A stretch of 64,000 nt of DNA, taken from Vitellaria paradoxa (taxonomy: Eukaryota > Streptophyta > Magnoliopsida > Ericales > Sapotaceae). The stretch covers positions 54,491,947 to 54,555,946 of the forward strand of contig CM034233.1 of the NCBI GenBank assembly GCA_019916065.1, given 5' to 3'. Under the pieces are notes generated by a model. The model was not told the DNA's origin. It saw nothing but the letters and a program-made list of their open reading frames with translations, and searched no databases. The position numbers were made by a program, and so were the translations under genes. Positions 33,012 to 44,190 of the stretch are shown here, piece by piece; the first letter of the stretch is position 1; the number at the start of each line of letters is the position of its first letter.

Positions 33012-35345
33012 GGCACTGATTACACATGAAAAGTGTAATTACAAACTCCACATTTTGATACACATTGATGTTTTTAAGTAGTTAATCTTGAAGTTTTATC
33101 ATTATTTTATTACTTATAACTTTTATTTTCTTAATTGCAGGGAAAAGGGCAAAATAAATGAGATTAGCAGCGATGAAAGTGGCTGCCGGGGAGAGAAAAA
33201 TGGTCCGAAGTTCAAGATGGTTGAAGTGGTGTGCAGCTGAAGTTCTAGCTTGACACCTTGTCAGTATTTTGACCATATCTTTTCACTCACAACTCGGATT
33301 GACCTGATTCTTTTTGGTTTGGAAAGAAGACTCAAAGGGCTACAACTTTTGTGTTTTAGCCAAAGCCTGAATCCATCATCTTCGAGGTCAAAATTGCATT
33401 GGAAGTTGACGACAGAAAGCTGTCAGAAGAAAAAAAACGCAAAAAGTGAAACTTATACACTGCGGTTGGGTGTCCGGACACCTGGATGCGCGGGGTTAAT
33501 TTCCTTCTTCGTTTTTAGGGTTTCCTTGGAGGGGTTATAAATACCCAATGAGCAGCCGTTTAGGGGAAATCTTCTCATCTTTTTCCATCTTCTTTTCCAT
33601 CTTTTTCTAGACTTTTAGAGAGTGTTTTAGAATTTTTTAAGAGATTTCTTTTTGTTTAGAGAAGATGTTTTTAAAGATTTGTGCAACACTTTGCGGATTT
33701 GTTTCAGCTTTTGTGATCATTCGTTATTCTTTTTGTTCTTCAAAGTACGGTACTATTTTTGCTTAGTTTAATAACATCTTTATTTGTAGTTTAGTTTATA
33801 TTCATTCCTTCTTCTCTTTCTTTGATTCTTGTTTTAATGGTTGGTTTTAATTGTATGGTTTTTATTATGAACGTAGCGTAAAACCCTAGTTCTTGATTCA
33901 ACGAATCAAGGAAGGGTAGTTTATGAAAAATGAAGGGATGTGCGTAGATCCTTCGCAGGGTTTGTAAAAACCTTTGCGGAGTGATCTACAATTGTAAGAA
34001 TCATTTTTATTTTGTTTCAAACACTTTCGAAAACGGAGACCTTTGACTACATTCTCTGTAATCACTGGTAAAGGTTTTTGGGTAAAAATTGATTTAATAA
34101 TTTTGGGAAAATTAAAATTGATTTCTTAAACAAATCTGGTTTTGGTTGTTTGAAAAACCTTCGGAAATAAGAGTTTTTGCCTATATTTTCTGTAATCACT
34201 GGTAAAAACTCTTAAATATAATTTTCTTAATAATATTTGAACAAACCCTAATTTAGGTTTGAAACCGAATGTTTTCTTAGAAAATCTTTCCAGTTTTATT
34301 ATCCATAATGAAACGTGATTTTAAAACTGAGTATCGGATATTTTCTGAACTTTAATGAGAATATTTTTCCTAATCTATGGCTCCTTTGACGTGAACTATA
34401 GATTGTAGTTTTAGCACATCCTGTAGTGAAATAGTAAACTACCCAGAATTAAAAGTTGAATAAAGAATCATTTTAGTTATCTTGAATGCTTAATTTTATT
34501 GCTGCTATTATTTTAGTTTAGTTTAATTTTGTATCTTGCTTTTCTATTAGTTGGAATAAAAGTAATTTAATTTCTTGAATGCTAGTTCAGTTAATGTTTA
34601 CAATTTACTTTTATTTGATTGCTAGTTACTTAATCAACTCTTCTCAAAACCTAAAACTTGTTTTATTTTCTTTTCTTGTCTTTTAAAATGAAACAATAGG
34701 TAGAAGAACTTAGAAAACCCTAGTGTTCAATCTCATAGTTCCCTGTGGATTCGACCTCGGACTCACCGAGTTAAAACTACACCGCACACCGTTGCACTTG
34801 GGGGTTAGTTTAGACGCACATTCTAATAGTGGTCAAGTTTTTGGATGGGTGTCTGGACTGCAGTATGCTTCCATGTGTCCAGGTGTTCGGACACCCAAAT
34901 GGGGTGTCCGGACCGCAGTGTATAAGTTTCACTTTTTGTATTTTTTTCTTCTGACAGATTTTTGTCGTCGACTTCCAATGCGATTTTGACCTCGAAGATG
35001 ATGGATTTAGGCTTCAGCTATTTGAGTCTTCTTTCCAACCCAAAAAGAATCAGGTCAATCTGAGTTGTGAGTGAAAAGATATAGTCAAAATACTGACAAG
35101 GTGTCAAGCTAGAACTTCAGCTACACACCACTTCAACCATCTTGAACTTCAGACCATTTTTCTCTCCTCGGCAGCCACTTTCATTGCTGCTAATCTCATT
35201 TATTTTGCCCTTTTCCCTGCAATTAAGAAAATAAAAGTTATAAGTAATAAAATAATGATAAAACTTCAAGATTAACTACTTAAAAACATCAATGTGTATC
35301 AAAATGTGGAGTTTGTAATTACACTTTTCATGTGTAATCAGGCAC
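33012..35345. mobile_element. Palindromic Athila LTR insertion with 5-bp TSD
   Basis: A complete plus-strand LTR (33017 to about 34845, TGATTACACATG...AGTGGTCA) is followed by AGTTTTTGG, the first internal bases up to the TGG of the PBS. It is then followed directly by an inverted copy of the first roughly 490 bases of the same LTR, ending at 35340. The outer ends are identical inverted repeats. GGCAC flanks the whole unit at 33012-33016 and 35341-35345. A TATAAATAC box lies at 33536-33544. Confidence 0.85.
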
Positions 35346-36026
35346 CCATGGTCTATGTGGGGCGCCCATGATCCCCTGTCCAGAACTCCAGTTTTGCTGT
35401 TTAGTGTAAAAACTTGTATGGTTCAATACTTAGACTTTGGAACATGAGATGATCAACCTTGAATGATTGAATAGATGAAAAGTGTATAGATAAAAGTATG
35501 AAAATCAACCTTTGAATGGAGAAATTGGTTTTAAGACATGTTGGTTAAATATTTTGCCTCAAAATTTAATTTATATGTTCCATGATGGATTATGATGAAC
35601 TTGTCAATTGTATATTACGTTGAGCTAAAAAGGTGTAAGAAATATGATAAAGGAATGAGATAATGATACAATAAAGGGATATTTGAATTGAATAAGCAAT
35701 GATTATGTTAAATGGAATAATAGATGCTAGAATGAAACGTTCATGTGATATGGAAATGAGAATTGGTTATGATAAGAGAATAATACAATTATTATGAGCC
35801 TTTATTAAACTTGGAATTATATGTTAGTTATAATAATGATATTCTTGACTATAGATTTGAGTGAGACGATAGTTGAATGATATGGTGATGTAGAGACAAT
35901 CATGAGGATGAAATTGATAAGTATAAAAGAGGAAATGTGAAGGGTAATGAGACACGTGGTTAAATGAAAACAGGGAGGGTATTAAGATTACCCTAGGGAT
36001 TGGTTTTCATGCCAGTAGGTTAGTAG

Positions 36027-36325
36027 CCTATAACATGATGTGTAAATAAGGCTAATCGTGGCCTGGCTCTTATAGCCTTTAACAACGATGTGTAAATAAG
36101 GCTAATCATGGCCTGGCTCTTATAACCTTTAACGACGACGTGTAAATAAGGTTAATCGTGGCTTGACTCTTATAGCCTTTAACGATGATGTGTAAATAAG
36201 GCTAATCGTGGCCTGGCTCTTATAGCCTTTAACGACGACATGTAAATAAGGCTAATCGTGGTTTGGCTATTATAGCCTATAACGACAACGTGTAAGTAAG
36301 GCTAATCATGGCCTATAACGACGAC
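36027..36325. repeat. 50-bp tandem repeat array, about six copies
   Basis: Units such as CCTTTAACGACGACGTGTAA followed by ATAAGGCTAATCGTGGCC repeat with a period of 49-50 bp. Variation is mainly C/T and A/G at CG sites, consistent with methylation-driven decay. The array is internal to the long solo LTR. Confidence 0.88.
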
Positions 36326-37022
36326 GTTAGTTGTGTACAACCTATGACTAATATGAGAATGAGATACGAATGAGAATGATTATGCTGAGTTGATTATGTG
36401 GAATTAATTGAGTAGAGAAAAGAGATTTAACCTGATGAATTATGACACGTATTTATAAGGTTTAATTTGATAATGTTGTAATGTGATTGTATAAGAGAGT
36501 TTGAATTGTATAGTAGCTTAACCTTGATGAGATCTGTTGAATTAATAATTGTTAGTTTTACATTATGACTTTACATATTATATATGCTTTTATAATGCTT
36601 CGTGAGCACAAGTGGATGAGTGCTCAGGTCCTTACAGATTCTGTTGCGGCAGCATATCCTAACAATTAGGTGGGCATTTGGTGGGATTAGAAGCACATTT
36701 GCTGTTGCGGATATTTCATTTCTCATTTGTTTAAGTTTTAAATCTTCATTTGAGTCTGTAATATTAAATTTAAAGTAGAATTTATTTGATCGGGTTGTAA
36801 AGGCCATAAGGCTTATCCTTACTTTTTAAGGTAATAGGATTGTTGGAGCTTTGTAGCTTGGCCATAGTCAAGGCATCATTTATATTATGTTTTGTAGTTA
36901 TCTCGTGTGAATGTTGCTCCAGGGGAGTTGTAATGCTCTGATTAGGTAATGGTTATTCTATGCATGTTATACATGTAATTCACTCACTCCTTGGGTTACG
37001 AAACCCGAGGCGTGACAGTGTT

Positions 37023-38306
37023 TCATAGCTTCATGAATGGAATGTATCAATGCTTTACAAGACAACTACCATCAATCACATGAAATAAATCAATGCCCTT
37101 CTAAGTGTCTTTCACCTAAAGTCCATTAGGTCTTTACTAGGTTGTAACTTGGCCAAAGGGGTATTGGTTAGACAAATAAAGGATAGGAAAAATCAAAGTG
37201 CATGTCTAAGGATAGTGTAGTGCAATATTCCCCCCTCCAACTTTTCCTTTTTATACTTCTTGAGAACCCAACAATGAAGCCCAATCAATTTTGTCTTTCG
37301 ATCTTTCTCTCTTTTTTTTTTCAATGGGATTAATAATAAACTTTGAAGAATAAATCCCCTTTTTTTTTTACTTTATGAAAAGCCATAACTTCCATCACAA
37401 ATTCCCCTTTTATTAACCTTTATAGAATTGCACCAAAATCCCAAGACATGCCAGGGTTGGTTTACCTATAAATCTAAGGTTAAAAGGGTCATATATGTGG
37501 CAAAACAAGAAAGAAAATTTTATTGATTATTTCATTTATTTAAATGCCTCAAAATGGCTCTAAGGGTTATGTAAATCAAAGGAAAATTTCAGGCCTTCAA
37601 ATATGAGAAAGAGGGCCTAATATCACCCTCTAAGTTAATAACACTTTATCAGAAACACTAATCTACACATGTAAATCAACAAATAGCGTCTTGTGCATTT
37701 AATACCAAAGCAAGTTAATGTAATGAAGCTATTCAAAGAAAGTGAGATGAAAGGATTTAAAAAGATTATTTTAAAACCCTCAAGAACAAAAAGTTAGGCT
37801 CAAAAGCTCACATAATGTAGGGTTTTAAGTCTCCACCTATGTCTTGGTATATCTAAATGACTGAATCTCATAAATTCCAATCCTTGACACATTTTCAATT
37901 CAGTGATTTTAAGTGACAAGTTTGCAACACATTAGAAAATTTCATAATCAATTTTTAAATTAGGTTCCCATTCAAAATTGTAATCAAATCATTTGTTGTT
38001 TACATGAATCATACCATCGTTGGATTAAATCCTAAAACATTCACTAGTCACTAATGTACCATGAGTAACAAAAGCACATGACCACCCCCCAACTTAAGAT
38101 GCACATTGTCCCTAATGTGTGGAAAGGAACAATGGTGAAAAGGTAAGGTAAAGATGTGGTGTGCATATGTCAAGGTTCCCCCCAACGAAGGTGTAGATGA
38201 CTAATGATATCAATGAAATAACTTAAATAAAACAAAACAATAAAATTAGCATAAAAGAAATGAAAGGAATGGATTAAGAGTTAACTCATGTTGGCTTCAA
38301 ATTGAG
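37023..38306 (-). other. Element E 3' UTR, proximal part
   Basis: This is continuous with 29871-30443 once the solo LTR is removed. No frame is supported. It shares GAGGGCCTA and GGCTCAAAAGCTCAC blocks with element A at 11870-12060. Confidence 0.6.
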
Positions 38307-38941
38307 CTAATGCATTACAAAAATCATAAATGGATTGCAGTGAAATCCCAAAGTCATTTTCCTAGTTTGACTCACCAGAACTGTCAAAGCTCTCACTAGA
38401 CTCAGTGTCAGTGTCATAGCTCTCATTAGACTCATTGACTCACTAGAACTATCAACGCTCTCACTAGACTCAGTGTCAGTGTCATAGCTCTCATCAGACT
38501 CATTCTCGGTGCCAGTACTATCAGTGTTAGACACATCTTCCAATGGTGGCATATCTTGGTAATCAAAAGGTGGACTCATCCCAGATCCTACTTTGGTTTT
38601 AGTGTCAGTGTTGTAAGTAGGCTCATCAGACCACTCAGCAGATATATTTATTTCAGCCCATTTCATTTGTAAAAGGAGATTGAGGTCAACTTCATCCCAC
38701 CCTTGCCCCTTAAGGAATTGGTAAGGTGTTATATGAACAAGGGGAGGAAAATCAATGGCAAAGGTAATGAGTTACTCTCTAGGAAACACTCGTCAAGCCA
38801 CGTGTCCAAATCAACCTCTGAACTCTCTAAGTCATTCTCTTCACTGGACATAGAAAGTGTAAATTCCCGCTTACGTTTCCTTCCAATTAAAGTTTTAGGA
38901 TTTTCCTTCTGATTATGTTTATCCTCATTAGAACTAGACAT
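38307..38941 (-). pseudogene. Element E fourth ORF, basic then acidic
   Basis: From an ATG at 38941 the frame reads MSSSNEDKHNQKENPKTLIG and RKRKREFTLSMSSEE, a likely nuclear-localisation cluster. One frameshift and a stop occur near 38740-38790. The other frame then carries YQFLKGQGWDEVDLNLLLQM and an acidic, Ser/Thr-rich tail (SDESYDTDTESSESVDSS) with short internal repeats. The family is not recognised. The acidic tail recalls the small ORF at the same place in element A. Confidence 0.45.
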
Positions 38942-39331
38942 AATGTACCTCTTCTTACAAAGAATATAGAAATAGGGTTTAAGAACATAAATAATAATTT
39001 GTTCCAACATAAAGTAATAGCAACATTTAGCACAGATAGAAAAAGGAAATAATTCAAAAAAGAGAACAAAAAGAAAATAAAAAGCAAAGGCAATCAATAA
39101 ACAATAAAGTATCACATCAAAATAGTCAAGATCTCTATACAGCAGTGCAAGCTACTAAAATTAAGTACAGAGTTTTAGGAATATCAATTGAAACAGTGAA
39201 ACTAAATCCTAAACTCTAAAAAAGAGAACAATAATCAAAAGAAAATAAGTATCCAATCACTGTAGAGGTGGAGATGGATAAGACTCTCTAATGTGATCTA
39301 GGATGCTCTGCAGAAGGTGACCCTGTGTCTA

Positions 39332-40359
39332 CTAGGTTTGATGAATGCACAGTAGGAGCTGGTGGTCATCTTTATGGTTCTGCTCCAGGTGACTAATACG
39401 CTTAGTTAAAGCTCCAATCTGAGTAGCTAACTCTATAGTAGTGACCTCCTGCTCTTCCTTCTCTAGCTCCTTTGGGGCCTGTGATGGTCCACCCTCCTCC
39501 TCTGGCTCTTCTATCTTTCTCTTCTTCTTCTTTGACATTAAACCTCATGATTTAGAGTAAGATGTGATGTTGAAGGGCTGTAATCCTGAGGCTATAGGCA
39601 TATCATCAGTAATGTGGGCCTCTTTTCTCCTGAATATCTCTGTAAGGGCTCCTCCAAAAGGTAAGGCAGCTAAGGTTCCTGGGTGCTCATAGGTGTATGC
39701 CACTTGGTGCTAGATGTAGGAGGGCAAATCAATGGGCATCCCCATCCCAAAGGGATAGATTAGATGAGCCCTAAGGGGACTACAATCTGAATTCCTATTC
39801 TGAGGTTACAAGTTTGTACAAGAAAACATGTAAAGTGCCCAGAATTTATCTTTAAGTGCTGAAACTGGCTTCCTATATTCCCCAGTCCACTCCTGGTCCC
39901 TAAACAGAATCTCTGATGCTATGATGGGTAGTGGTGGGGTACCATCAGCAAGATAGGTAAACTCTGGGTTTTGGACTTGAGGTAACTAAAAGAGTTGGGC
40001 AAAATCATCAGGTGTGACCGTAATCTCAACCCCCTGAACCCAACTAATGATTTTTTCTCAACCCTTTCTCCTAATAATGGAACCTTCTCTAACATTGGCA
40101 AAGAATTCCTTAACTGCATCAACTATACAATAGGTGTGGAATCTAACAATATGGAGCCACTGCTACCCCTCAAAATTCTGCTCTAACATCAATTCCTCAT
40201 GCCTAAATTGGTCTATTTGCCCAAAATGCTCTATCACCATAGGTTTATGCCCCCATATATCATCACACTTATGTTCAGCTTCTTCCCTCCAAAATCAATT
40301 TCTATTAAAGAATGTTGACCCTAGTTGTCTATTGGCATTGTGTTTGACTCATGGGCCAT
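39332..40359 (-). pseudogene. Element E third (env-position) ORF
   Basis: I start at the ATG at 40359 (MAHESN), because TTTTTGTAG, a good acceptor, ends six bases before it. Allowing for several frameshifts and stops, it reads WREEAEHKCDDIWGHKP, VDAVKEFFANVREGSIIRR, GVEITVTPDDFAQLFQLPQV and a C-terminal GALTKRISHLEQNHKD coiled-coil segment. The pattern matches what databases call putative plant transposon protein, found after pol in Athila elements. There is no signal peptide or clear membrane segment, so an envelope role is not supported by the sequence. Confidence 0.6.
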
Positions 40360-40364
40360 GGTAG

Positions 40365-40859
40365 CTACAAAAACACACAAAGAAGAAATTGAATTAATAA
40401 AAAATTCAAACCCTATGTCCACACAAGTTTAGTGGCCCACTTCTATTGGCAAAAATGTAGATAGAAAACCAAAGTGGATGGGTCCAAGTGATAGACTAGG
40501 TGGCCATACAACATCCACCATGGAGGGGTCCATTTGCATAAGAAAACAAATTGATTAAGAAATTTTGAACACAAATTGAATAAGAAGACATTTGAACTTG
40601 ATAAGTCAAAAATGGACAAGAATTTTGGGGTCCAGCAGACCCACGGACCCAAGTAATGACCCACGGTGTAATTGTGTTGGAAGTGTGAACCATGTGAAGA
40701 TATTCACTTAAAGTGAGCAATTTCTATTTACCCAATGTTTGAAATCCAAAATAGGACTCAAACTTGAAAGAAATTTGGAACCCTCAATGCAATTGAGCTC
40801 GGGTTCAAGGAAATGGGTTAGAATGGCTACCTGGGGTTTGAAATGGAGAAGAAACTTAC
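40365..40859 (-). other. Predicted intron before element E third ORF
   Basis: The minus strand reads CAAAG|GTAAGT at 40859 and TTTTTGTAG ending 40365, giving a 495-bp intron and then CTACCATGG. Both splice sites are strong matches to plant consensus and occupy the same relative place as in element A. Confidence 0.5.
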
Positions 40860-40990
40860 CTTTGACCAATTGGATAAAGAAATTGGAGCAAAATGTTGAT
40901 AAATAAGCTTCAGGGAGACTTAAACTTGAAGAAATCCACAAAAATGTAAAGAGAAATTGAGAGAAGATAAAGTTGAATAGGAAAGAATGG

Positions 40991-41114
40991 AGTTTTAAAT
41001 GGCCGAATGGCCTGTTAAAAAGGATCGCAGGGTCCGGACCACCTGCACGGGGTCCAGACCACAGAATGGTTAGCCTCCAATTTTTTCACAACAAACGCAT
41101 TGTGGTCCAGACCA
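40991..41114 (-). promoter_or_regulatory. Candidate internal promoter of element E
   Basis: Three near-palindromic sites lie at 41031-41042 (GGTCCGGACCAC), 41051-41062 (GGTCCAGACCAC) and 41101-41114 (TGTGGTCCAGACCA). On the minus strand they are followed by CCTTTTTAACAGG and ATTTAAAAC (40991-41000), then the predicted donor about 135 bp on. The same GGTCCGGACC word lies upstream of the TATA box in the E LTR (49219-49270). Promoter function is inferred. Confidence 0.4.
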
Positions 41115-41735
41115 CAAAACTGGATACTTGAAAATTGTTTTTATTTTTCTTTAAAAAAATCAAAGAGGACTCAAACTCACAATTAAAAACCTAGAACAAA
41201 GTAAAGATTAAAATCTACCCTAACCCTAAATATGGTACAATTACAACACTATGCTAATCCTGGATTACTCGTAGGGTGGAGGATCTAGAAGATCTCACGA
41301 TTCAACCAAACCAATGAAAATTTCTAAATAGGGTTTAAGTCTATACCCATTAACTTTAAATCTATTCCTATTTTTGGCATTTTCTATTTCAACAGCTCAA
41401 TGTTCAGAAACATGTTTCACGATAAATGGGCCAGGCCACTTGGGTTACAATTTACCAAGAAATAAATGAAGTCATGATCGATAAAGAAGTACTTTTTGAC
41501 CCTCATGAAAGGAACGTCTCGCAATATGTTGATCATGTACTTTCTTCATCTTTCCCTTAGAAATTTGAGCATTTTCATAGGCTTCATTTCTCAATTCCTC
41601 CATTTCTGTAATCTAAAGTTTACGGTGAAGCCCGACCTCATCGATATTAGCATTGAATTTTTTAATGGTCCAATATGCCTTATGTCCTAATTTAATAGGT
41701 AATTGGCATGGCTTTCTATAAACTATGATTCAGTA
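41115..41735 (-). pseudogene. Element E integrase, C-terminal part
   Basis: Translation gives [40 protein letters not shown] and [19 protein letters not shown], ending near 41340 in a degraded version of the Athila integrase tail. It continues the frame at 42717 once the inserted DNA is removed. The last part, to 41115, is non-coding. Confidence 0.8.
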
Positions 41736-42716
41736 AGATGGCCATTTTGTACTAGGTCGATGCGCTGGCCAAATTCTGCTTTAAAAATGTAGTGGTCTAA
41801 TGCTGTCTTTATAAGAAAGATGTTGCAATCTTCAATCATCGTTCATCGAGTGATTTCTTGAAGACACAATCGAGAAGTACCATGCATGGTTGCCCCCTGT
41901 CCTTTCTTTCTCTTGGTCCCACCCAACAAGATACGGCTCAGCAAAAAAAAGTGAGCGCCCCTGTGCGAGTAACCTCTTTTTCTTCAAAACAACTGAGTCT
42001 ATTTAAAGGAAATTGTTCGGTATTAACTTCTATTATCTCAAGTAATCAAATCGCCCGCTTCAGGCTAGAGAGAAGAATGTCTAGTCTTGTTTCTGGATTG
42101 AGTAGAAAGGGGAGAGAGAGAGGTTAGTTCCTGACAAAGTTCATCATTCAGTGATGGGGTGTTCATAGATAATAAGGCGTTGCCCAACGAGTGGCAGATT
42201 TGGATGGAGTCTCACTTGTATGCTGGGGAGATCTATAGATTTGGATGGAGTCTTCCTTAAAAGTACGCACACTACGGCTTACGCAATTGATCAGATCAGA
42301 TAGTTTGTTGAGCAAAGAAGGCTTTTTGCATAAGCAAAAAGGAGAAGTGATCGACTGTAAACGAGAGGAACAACATGCAGAAAGGCACGCCCTTGAGTAG
42401 TACCTCCTCGGGTCACATCCATCTTACACATCTAAATTAACCAATTACGAGATCTTTTGTAGCGAAGGCCTGTCATTGAATTGTTTAAACCTAGGGCATG
42501 CCGATCCTGAATGAAACTAAACCATGATTAATCCTACTATCAATCAATCCATCATACAGAAACGTAACTCTGGTTCTCTCTATGGGTAGAGGGAGGGGCA
42601 ACAGCCTTATCAAGGCACAGGCCAAGCTAACTCAAAGTCAAGCGATTTATACCGAGCAAGAACCTGCACTAGAATAGGAAAAGCCTGACATTCATTCTTT
42701 TCATAATTCCAGTCTA
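41736..42716. other. Organelle-like insertion (probable NUMT) in integrase
   Basis: The integrase translation breaks after MSPY and resumes with IVYRKPCQLP, with about 980 bases of foreign DNA between. That DNA is richer in G+C than its surroundings and has a style of plant mitochondrial spacer DNA, for example GGCATGCCGATCCTGAATG near 42498 and CGCCCGCTTCAGGCTAGAGA near 42051. It carries no retroelement signal and no gene I can name; the open frame at 41858-42127 is not recognised. Assignment to mitochondria rests on sequence style only. Confidence 0.5.
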
Positions 42717-43700
42717 TATGGTGACATCCCTACGGTTGTTTTATAAGCTATACGATATGCTTATAGAGAGTCAATCAATCGTAGTGACAAATCCTTGCAA
42801 TTAGGGTTAACTATTTTCTTAGGAATTTGTTTTTATCTCCCTATTAGCAAGTTCTACTTGGCCACTTGTCTGTGGGTGGTAAGATGTCCCAACTTTATGA
42901 ACTACACCATATTTAAGCAATAGTGTTCCCACAAGACGATTGCAGAAATGTTTTCCCCCATCATTAATAATCACTCTAGGTACTCCACAACGCAAGAAAA
43001 TATTCTCATAGAGGAATTTAAGCATGACTTTATGATCATTAGTTCTAGTGGCAATTGCTTCAGCCCATTTAGACACATAGTCAATCCCAACTAAGATATA
43101 TTCATTTCCCCATGAAATTGGGAAAAGACCCATGAAATCTATTCCCTAAAAATCAAACACCTCTAAAACAAGAATAGGGGATAAGGGCATCATGTTTCTA
43201 CGTGTTAAACTCCCTAAGCATTGGCATCTATCACATGTGGTGCAAAAATGATGAGCATCTTTAAACAAGGAAGGCCAATAGAATCCACATTAAAGGATTT
43301 TCGCGCCTGTTTTGTTTGTGAAAAAATGACCTCCACAAGCTTGGGTATGGCAAAACTCAAGTATGCTAGGGACTTCCACTCAAGGATACATCTAATCACT
43401 TGATCAGGGCAATACTTGAATAAGTAGGGATCATCCCAAAAGAAAACTCTAACATTCCTTAAAAATTTCTTTTTATCCTTATAGCTGCATTCATTTGGGA
43501 TTTTTCTTGTCACTAAGTAATTAGCAATATCAGCATACCACAGAGGATTGAAGGCTGTTATTGCTTTTATATTAAACAATTGTTCATCTTTGAAGCTGTC
43601 ATTTATTTGAGATTCATCATGTGGGCAAGCTTCTACTAGTAAACGTGACAAGTGATCTGCTACTACATTCTTTATGCCTTTCTTATCTATCATTTCAAGA
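42717..43700 (-). pseudogene. Element E integrase, N-terminal and core part
   Basis: The core is well preserved: [56 protein letters not shown] (second Asp) and [20 protein letters not shown] (catalytic Glu). The zinc-binding part (43210-43420) has stops and frame changes. The break at 42717 is caused by the inserted DNA. Confidence 0.87.
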
Positions 43701-44190
43701 TCAAACTCTTGCAATAGTAAAATCCACCATATTAACCTTGGTTTGGCCTTTTGCTTAGTCAATAAGTATTTAAGAGTTGAATGATCAGTGAATACTACAA
43801 CTGTTGAACCAATGAGATAAGAACAAAATTTCTCAAGGGCAAAGACAATTGCTAGCAATTCCTTTTCAGTTGTTGTGTAATTTTTCTACGCATCATTTAG
43901 AGTTTTACTTGCATAGTAAATAACATGTGCCTTTTTGTCTTTTCTTTGTCCTAACACAGCTCCAGTGGCATGGTCACTCGCATCACACATAAGTTCGAAG
44001 GGAAGTGACCAATTAGGAGGTTGAAGTATAGGAGCTGAGGTTAGACAACCCTTGAGCTTATCAAAAGCTTTTTGACATTGGGGAGTCCATTCAAATGGGG
44101 TATCTTGCATCAATAATTGACACAAGGGATTTGAAATTTCACTAAAAGATTGAATGACCCTTCGGTAAAACCCAACGTGCCCCAAAAATC
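43701..44190 (-). pseudogene. Element E RNase H
   Basis: The frame reads GHVGFYRRVIQSFSEISNPL, FEWTPQCQKAFDKLKGCL, LMCDASDHATGAVLGQRKDK, then after a stop [15 protein letters not shown] and [20 protein letters not shown], ending [10 protein letters not shown]. Acidic catalytic residues in CDASD, FTDHS and VADH are present. One stop near 43886 separates the halves. Confidence 0.86.

Larger units (their letters stand above)
30449..37017 (+). mobile_element. Very long solo LTR with nested insertions
   Basis: Starts TGTAATATCCCAAATTTTC and ends GAGGCGTGACA, bounded by the 5-bp duplication GTGTT (30444-30448 and 37018-37022). No PBS, gag or pol is present between the ends, so this is a solo LTR. 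It contains a second LTR (about 30700-32220) and the palindromic LTR insertion (33017-35340). Its own length is therefore about 2.7-2.8 kb. GC-rich words such as GGGGCGCCC and a 50-bp tandem array (36027-36325) lie inside it. The sequence style suggests a large Ty3 LTR, but I cannot assign the family. Confidence 0.75.

Noticed and set aside
36027..36325. CRISPR-like periodic repeat
   Set aside because: Units are directly adjacent with no unique spacers and lie in a eukaryotic LTR; it is an ordinary minisatellite.
38729..39115. Hydrophobic N-terminal extension suggesting a membrane protein
   Set aside because: The hydrophobic part lies upstream of the plausible ATG at 38941 and comes from A/T-rich non-coding DNA.
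41858..42127. 89-codon frame inside the organelle-like insert
   Set aside because: No recognisable mitochondrial or plastid protein; probably chance in spacer DNA.
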